NCBI GenBank assembly: GCA_902779875.1 | Contig: CACZCX010000005.1 | Span: 1-56,778 of the forward strand | From: an uncultured Bacteroidales bacterium | GTDB lineage: Bacteria > Bacteroidota > Bacteroidia > Bacteroidales > Bacteroidaceae | Direction: 5' to 3' | Length of the DNA stretch: 56,778 nucleotides | Shown: one piece after another, positions 53,439 to 56,778 of the stretch | Layout of the letters: every line of letters begins with the position of its first letter | How positions within the stretch are numbered: position 1 is the first letter of the stretch | Program-made: the position numbers and the translations under genes | Notes under the pieces: model-generated | What the model saw: only the letters and a program-made list of their open reading frames with translations | What the model was told of the DNA's origin: nothing | Database searches by the model: none

Positions 53439-54837
53439 CCGGACGGACGGGCAGACCAAGATGGCGGTGTTCGTCTTTGGGGCCGATGCCCGCGGATATC
53501 GCGTAGTCAGCATCATTATCACCGCCATAATGGAGCGTGGAGAGATTTGAGGTCCAGATCAGCCCACGCTCTCCGCGCCCGACCGGTTCATCCCTGTCCA
53601 TCATCCCTCCAAACGGGATGAATATGCTGTTACCCTCATATCCGTGGACAGTACTGGTAAACAGAATGCCGTTCACACCGTTAACGGCCACAGTATCCTG
53701 CCTGCTGTTATCGGCCAACTCCCGGAAATCCCGCGAAGTAGGCATCCTCCACTCTCCTCCTGACAGGACCGATGCCACATCGTCGGCAGGTTCAAGCGTA
53801 ACACTGGGGTAGATAACGGTATCGTCCTCGAAATCATATATCGGATAACCGGCACTCTCCTGATTGTATTTGGTATTAACCTCACTGTAAGGATTGACAT
53901 AGCTGGCATACCGGTAATTGCCTCTGAGATATGTCTCTTTAGGCTCAATCTCCGCCCAGGCAAAATAATCGCCGTAATCCGATGGATTATCGGCCCCTAT
54001 ATTGGACGTGGCCCACAACACGTCAAGGCCCATATCCACGAACTCCACATCATGTTTAATGACCGATACGGTGCACTCGGCTCTCTTTCCGAACGCCTCA
54101 GCACGGACTGTGCATCGGCCGGGACCGACTGCGACTATCAGGCCGTCATCCGTGACACGCACCACTGATTCATCGGCCGATGTCCACCTGCATGCGTGGT
54201 TCACGTTTCGCGCCTCTTCTGACACGGTCACGTTCAGCCTTGCCGAAGTGTGCTGCTGCATGGTGTACCTGCTCTTTTCAAACGATATACCGGCAACCTC
54301 CCTGACGGACAGGGGCATGACCATACGGATTGAATTACCGTATTCCTTCTTATCGGCCTTCCATCTTATATTACCTTCCTGGAAGAAGATGGAATATGCG
54401 GTCTGGAGATCAGGGCTTGTCACTGGGGTTGAGGTCCAGTATCGGCCGAATGACGACAGGTCCTCGACATGATCATCCTTCCAATAGCCTGCTGCCGGAA
54501 TGAATATGCTGTTGCCTTTGTAGCCTTTCACCTTACTGGTCAGAAGATATCCGGAAACCCCATCCTGGAAGGTCCATTTCCAGATGCAATTGTCAATCAG
54601 TTCCTGCCACTCCTCTTTTGAAGGGATGCGGGCGCCGGTCGATGTCCTGGCGTTGGTTGCCTTGGACCAGTTAAAATAGTTCCCATATCTGGTTTTTGCG
54701 GATTGGTACTGGTTATGGGTAGACCACTTGACGCTAAGGCCCAGATCAACAAACTCGCCATCCAGTTCCTGGGCCTGAGCCATCGTAAATACTGCTCCCA
54801 GGAAAAAAGTCAATGCTTTAATTCGTAAATTCTTCAT
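53395..54837 (-). CDS. Secreted protein with two Fibrobacter-type paralogous domains around an Ig-like domain
   Basis: 480 residues from the ATG at 54837; the open frame reaches back to 54903 only through repeat E. A signal peptide covers about 1-20 (FTMAQA). Residues about 25-175 and 270-465 are two copies of the Fib_succ_major type domain: each begins with EFVDLGL.VKWST or VDMGLDVLWATSN, continues YGNYFNW or YGDYFAW and contains KGNSIFIPAAGY or EGNSIFIPFGGM. Between them (about 185-262) is a BIG_2 Ig-like domain (CRWTSADESVVRVTDDGLI). This domain is common in Bacteroidetes surface proteins; its role is unknown. The last 13 residues (KGAKGDGSIWPPF) are encoded by repeat D. Confidence 0.85.
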   Translation of the reverse strand: MKNLRIKALTFFLGAVFTMAQAQELDGEFVDLGLSVKWSTHNQYQSAKTRYGNYFNWSKATNARTSTGARIPSKEEWQELIDNCIWKWTFQDGVSGYLLTSKVKGYKGNSIFIPAAGYWKDDHVEDLSSFGRYWTSTPVTSPDLQTAYSIFFQEGNIRWKADKKEYGNSIRMVMPLSVREVAGISFEKSRYTMQQHTSARLNVTVSEEARNVNHACRWTSADESVVRVTDDGLIVAVGPGRCTVRAEAFGKRAECTVSVIKHDVEFVDMGLDVLWATSNIGADNPSDYGDYFAWAEIEPKETYLRGNYRYASYVNPYSEVNTKYNQESAGYPIYDFEDDTVIYPSVTLEPADDVASVLSGGEWRMPTSRDFRELADNSRQDTVAVNGVNGILFTSTVHGYEGNSIFIPFGGMMDRDEPVGRGERGLIWTSNLSTLHYGGDNDADYAISAGIGPKDEHRHLGLPVRPVKGAKGDGSIWPPF

Positions 54838-54850
54838 ACTGCTGCTATTT

Positions 54851-54931
54851 AGGGGGCCAAAGGGGACGGTTCTGTTTGGCCCCCTTCGGGAAAAAGGGGC
54901 CAAACAGAACCGTCCCCTTTGGCTCCTTTTT
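54851..54931. repeat. GGGGACGGTTC repeat, locus E (inverted pair)
   Basis: The first copy (54851-54886) has arms GGGGGCCAAA / TTTGGCCCCC around GGGGACGGTTCTG. The second (54891-54931) is inverted, with arms GGGGCCAAA / TTTGGCTCC. Both copies have G after the core, unlike loci A and C (A). It fills the gap between two tandem minus-strand genes: the DUF4419 stop lies 3 nt away and the next start 14 nt away. Confidence 0.95.
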
Positions 54932-54933
54932 CA

Positions 54934-56397
54934 TCAAAGTTGAACTACTGTCGCAGTGGGAACCTGGCGCAGGATATCGGCCTTCTGCTCGTCGGTCATG
55001 GGGGCCTTTATTGTCAGGCTCTCTATTCCGAACTTGCTGCACCACTCGCCCAGGTCATCGGGCACAGTTATCCTTTCAAGGCTAATGAACACAAGACTGT
55101 TTCTTTTATATCCTTGAGGATATTTCTCAAGCATGGAGCCACTAGGCAATCCCATAATGTACCATGTATCGGAATTACCGAATATCTCTTCCAGAATACC
55201 GGAGTTAATGAACCTGATTTTTTTAGAACTCCTGATAAATGTCTGTTCGGCGGGTGTCAGTTTATCAAGATAAAGATCCGATTCCGGCTTTTCACGTACC
55301 ATCCAGCTCATGGCGGGTTTCAGAGTGCGGGTCTCCCAGTCCATCTCCATGCCGATGAATCCGGCCCAAAGCTCAAGTTCATGCCTCTCCTCAATAAGCG
55401 TTATAGGATCCTGCCATGTATATCTTACATCGACTTTCTTTATTTCCGGGCATACATCAGTATTATGGGTAACGAGTTCAGGTGTACGAAAGATCTTGTC
55501 ATCACTGTCTTTACAAAACGGGAAAAACACAGTGAACCAACCATTATACTTAGCCGGAATGATACCGTTCGATCCACACATTGCCGGTACTCTCTTCTGG
55601 GGAGAGTATTGATCCACCATATCTAGCCAGAACTTACGGTTTACCTTTCCTTCCGATGCCTTTACGAACTCATCAAGGACGGGCTCCAGTTTCTCGCGCC
55701 ACCAGCCCAGGTCCAGATAATCAAGCCTATTGATGCGTGAGCGTATCTCCGTCCAGTCATCCGTGGTGCCCAGAAGGGTGATATCAGGAATACCGCACCC
55801 ACTCTCCTGCAGTTCATATTTGAAATACTTCTTTACGCTCTCCATCATGGTAATCTGTGACGTAATGCGCTCCACAGCACCTGTCGTTGAGAAATTGCAT
55901 ACCATAAGGTCCGGAACAATCCAATCCCAGTACTCCGGATGCTTGAGCAGTCCCTCACCCTCGAATTTGATATTCAAAGTCTTCTGGCCGTCAAAACCGA
56001 CCAGACGGTCACGCAGCTCCTCGGCATGCTCATTGATATGCGTGGCTATGCCCTGGCTTATGAGCAGCCATATCATATCGGGCGAAAGAACCAGTGAATA
56101 GTGCTTATCGTACGCTGTAAGGAAGCCCTCAAAGCAGGCGTTGCGGTCAAAACAGACCAGGCTGTCGCTCACTTGGCTCAGGTGCCTGATATTATAATTT
56201 GATGCGGCAATCTCAGACTCCTTCAGGATCTTTTCCCAGCACTGGCGTCCGGCAATACGAGGCAGCGGATCTGTAGGTATATCCCTGTCTTCAATATGGA
56301 ACTTTACTCCGCCATCAACCTGCTCCGTCTTCACCTTTTTGGCAGACGCCACACTCACACACATCAGTGAGATTACAATAATAACCAGCTTTTTCAT
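54934..56397 (-). CDS. Secreted DUF4419 protein
   Basis: 487 residues from the ATG at 56397, just after a clear promoter; the upstream open frame to 56583 crosses that promoter and is rejected. A signal peptide covers about 1-19 (MCVSVASA). The DUF4419 region is shown by SPDMIWLLISQGIATHINEHAEELR (about 120-145), HPEYWDWIVPDLMVCNFSTTG and WFTVFFPF. The C-terminal 70 residues look like a leucine-rich tail. DUF4419 proteins occur in bacteria and fungi; no activity is known to me. The mRNA probably continues into the Fib_succ-type gene unless repeat E stops it. Confidence 0.82.
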   Translation of the reverse strand: MKKLVIIVISLMCVSVASAKKVKTEQVDGGVKFHIEDRDIPTDPLPRIAGRQCWEKILKESEIAASNYNIRHLSQVSDSLVCFDRNACFEGFLTAYDKHYSLVLSPDMIWLLISQGIATHINEHAEELRDRLVGFDGQKTLNIKFEGEGLLKHPEYWDWIVPDLMVCNFSTTGAVERITSQITMMESVKKYFKYELQESGCGIPDITLLGTTDDWTEIRSRINRLDYLDLGWWREKLEPVLDEFVKASEGKVNRKFWLDMVDQYSPQKRVPAMCGSNGIIPAKYNGWFTVFFPFCKDSDDKIFRTPELVTHNTDVCPEIKKVDVRYTWQDPITLIEERHELELWAGFIGMEMDWETRTLKPAMSWMVREKPESDLYLDKLTPAEQTFIRSSKKIRFINSGILEEIFGNSDTWYIMGLPSGSMLEKYPQGYKRNSLVFISLERITVPDDLGEWCSKFGIESLTIKAPMTDEQKADILRQVPTATVVQL

Positions 56398-56429
56398 ACC
56401 GTTGTCGGTTTTTTGATTTGTTCTGCCGA

Positions 56430-56460
56430 CAAAGGTAGAGCGGCTGTCAACCCATAACAA
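56430..56460 (-). promoter_or_regulatory. Promoter of the DUF4419 gene
   Basis: On the minus strand TTG (56460-56458), 20 nt, TACCTTTG (56437-56430). The -7 box is exact. The leader of about 27 nt contains an inverted repeat TTGTCGG / CCGACAA that starts in the -7 box. Confidence 0.7.
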
Positions 56461-56589
56461 GAAAAGAGCGTTGCATTGCCGTTGCATTTTTTCTGCGACG
56501 GTTTTGCAACGCCCTATCAATTTGATAATATGAGCTTTATCTGGCCAGTACGTACACAATAGTATCGTTTCCCTGTACTGCAACTTGCC

Positions 56590-56778
56590 TTAAGGGAGGA
56601 GAGACTTTATGCTGTCGGTGACGGCTGTTACCCGGGGGCTGGTGTAGGTGATTTCCTCTACGGGCATGAGTTGGACGCTTACCTTGCCGCCGGTTGTTAT
56701 TATCAGTTTGCCGATGTTGGCAAAATGGATACCGGTCTGGGTGATGGGGATTTGCTTGCCGTCCTTGTTCTCAACATA
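56590..56778 (-). CDS. C-terminal end of a metallophosphatase / 5'-nucleotidase-like protein (5' part outside window)
   Basis: 62 codons and a stop (TAA at 56592-56590) are present; the frame is open to the window edge. The text reads YVENKDGKQIPITQTGIHFA followed by NIGKLIITTGGKVSVQL, which resembles the end of the catalytic domain of Bacteroidetes calcineurin-like 5'-nucleotidases, where this part carries conserved His/Thr contacts. The identification rests on a short fragment. It would lie upstream of the DUF4419 gene in the same direction, with about 190 nt between. Confidence 0.5.
   Translation of the reverse strand, partial: YVENKDGKQIPITQTGIHFANIGKLIITTGGKVSVQLMPVEEITYTSPRVTAVTDSIKSLLP

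Noticed and set aside
54838-54903. Fib_succ-type gene starting inside repeat E
   Set aside because: The extension is repeat sequence; the signal peptide begins at the ATG at 54837.
44971-54931. Repeat loci as CRISPR arrays
   Set aside because: Copies are inverted pairs with no regular spacers and no cas genes nearby.
56398-56583. 62-residue extension of the DUF4419 protein
   Set aside because: It would read across a consensus promoter, and a clean signal peptide starts at 56397.

Overview
The window is a chromosomal segment of a Bacteroidales (Bacteroidota) bacterium. Evidence: at least six promoters match the Bacteroidetes sigma consensus (TTTG, about 19 nt, TAnnTTTG); leaders are short and lack clear Shine-Dalgarno sequences; gene content is family-typical (TamL lipoprotein, DUF4296 beside lspA, DUF4419, Fibrobacter-type paralogous domain, FAS1 lipoprotein, fused HisIE, GH13 branching enzyme of eukaryotic type). 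G+C is roughly one half by eye; I cannot name the genus. Both ends are cut inside genes: ppdK on the left and a metallophosphatase-like gene on the right.

Layout. 1-1.5 kb: 3' half of pyruvate phosphate dikinase and a terminator. 1.5-9.1 kb, minus strand: tightly coupled envelope/glycogen operon (PBP1A, kdsB, MORN protein, YhcH-like, glgB, membrane protein). 9.3-17.6 kb, plus strand: pyrB-pyrI-outer-membrane barrel, glyA, pdxB, uxaC, and a large FAS1 lipoprotein. 17.8 kb: tRNA-Lys(CTT) with a near-perfect promoter. 18.1-27.5 kb: MBL-fold hydrolase, tamL, TrmH-type methyltransferase, and the operon ileS-dksA-like-lspA-DUF4296. 27.6-34.6 kb, plus strand: operon hisH-hisA-hisF-hisIE-ftsE-lysC-lysA-lipoprotein. 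34.6-35.7 kb: barrel protein on the minus strand.

35.8-41.0 kb holds the most unusual module: a periplasmic NMT1/THI5-like binding protein with no ABC transporter, a membrane sensor that fuses a SpoIIE-type phosphatase to an RsbW-like kinase domain, a K+/H+ antiporter with a TrkA-C domain, and a STAS antagonist. It reads as a ligand-gated partner-switching system, possibly controlling cation exchange. At 42.5-45.0 kb a second compact operon carries a stand-alone alarmone synthetase, a separate HD alarmone hydrolase and an aminoglycoside-phosphotransferase-like kinase, a layout reminiscent of toxSAS/antitoxin pairs.

45-56.8 kb: LolE/FtsX-type permease, GH2 glycosidase, yggS, acyl-CoA synthetase, lepA, a duplicated Fibrobacter-type domain protein and a DUF4419 protein. 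The gaps between these genes are occupied by a dispersed repeat family: 11 copies of a GGGGACGGTTC core (the second copy of the 46.3 kb array has GGG) at five loci, each flanked by inverted arms whose sequence differs between loci while pairing is kept. These repeats form terminator-like hairpins, sit in the GH2 leader, and at one place encode the C-terminus of a protein. I did not see them in the first 44.9 kb.
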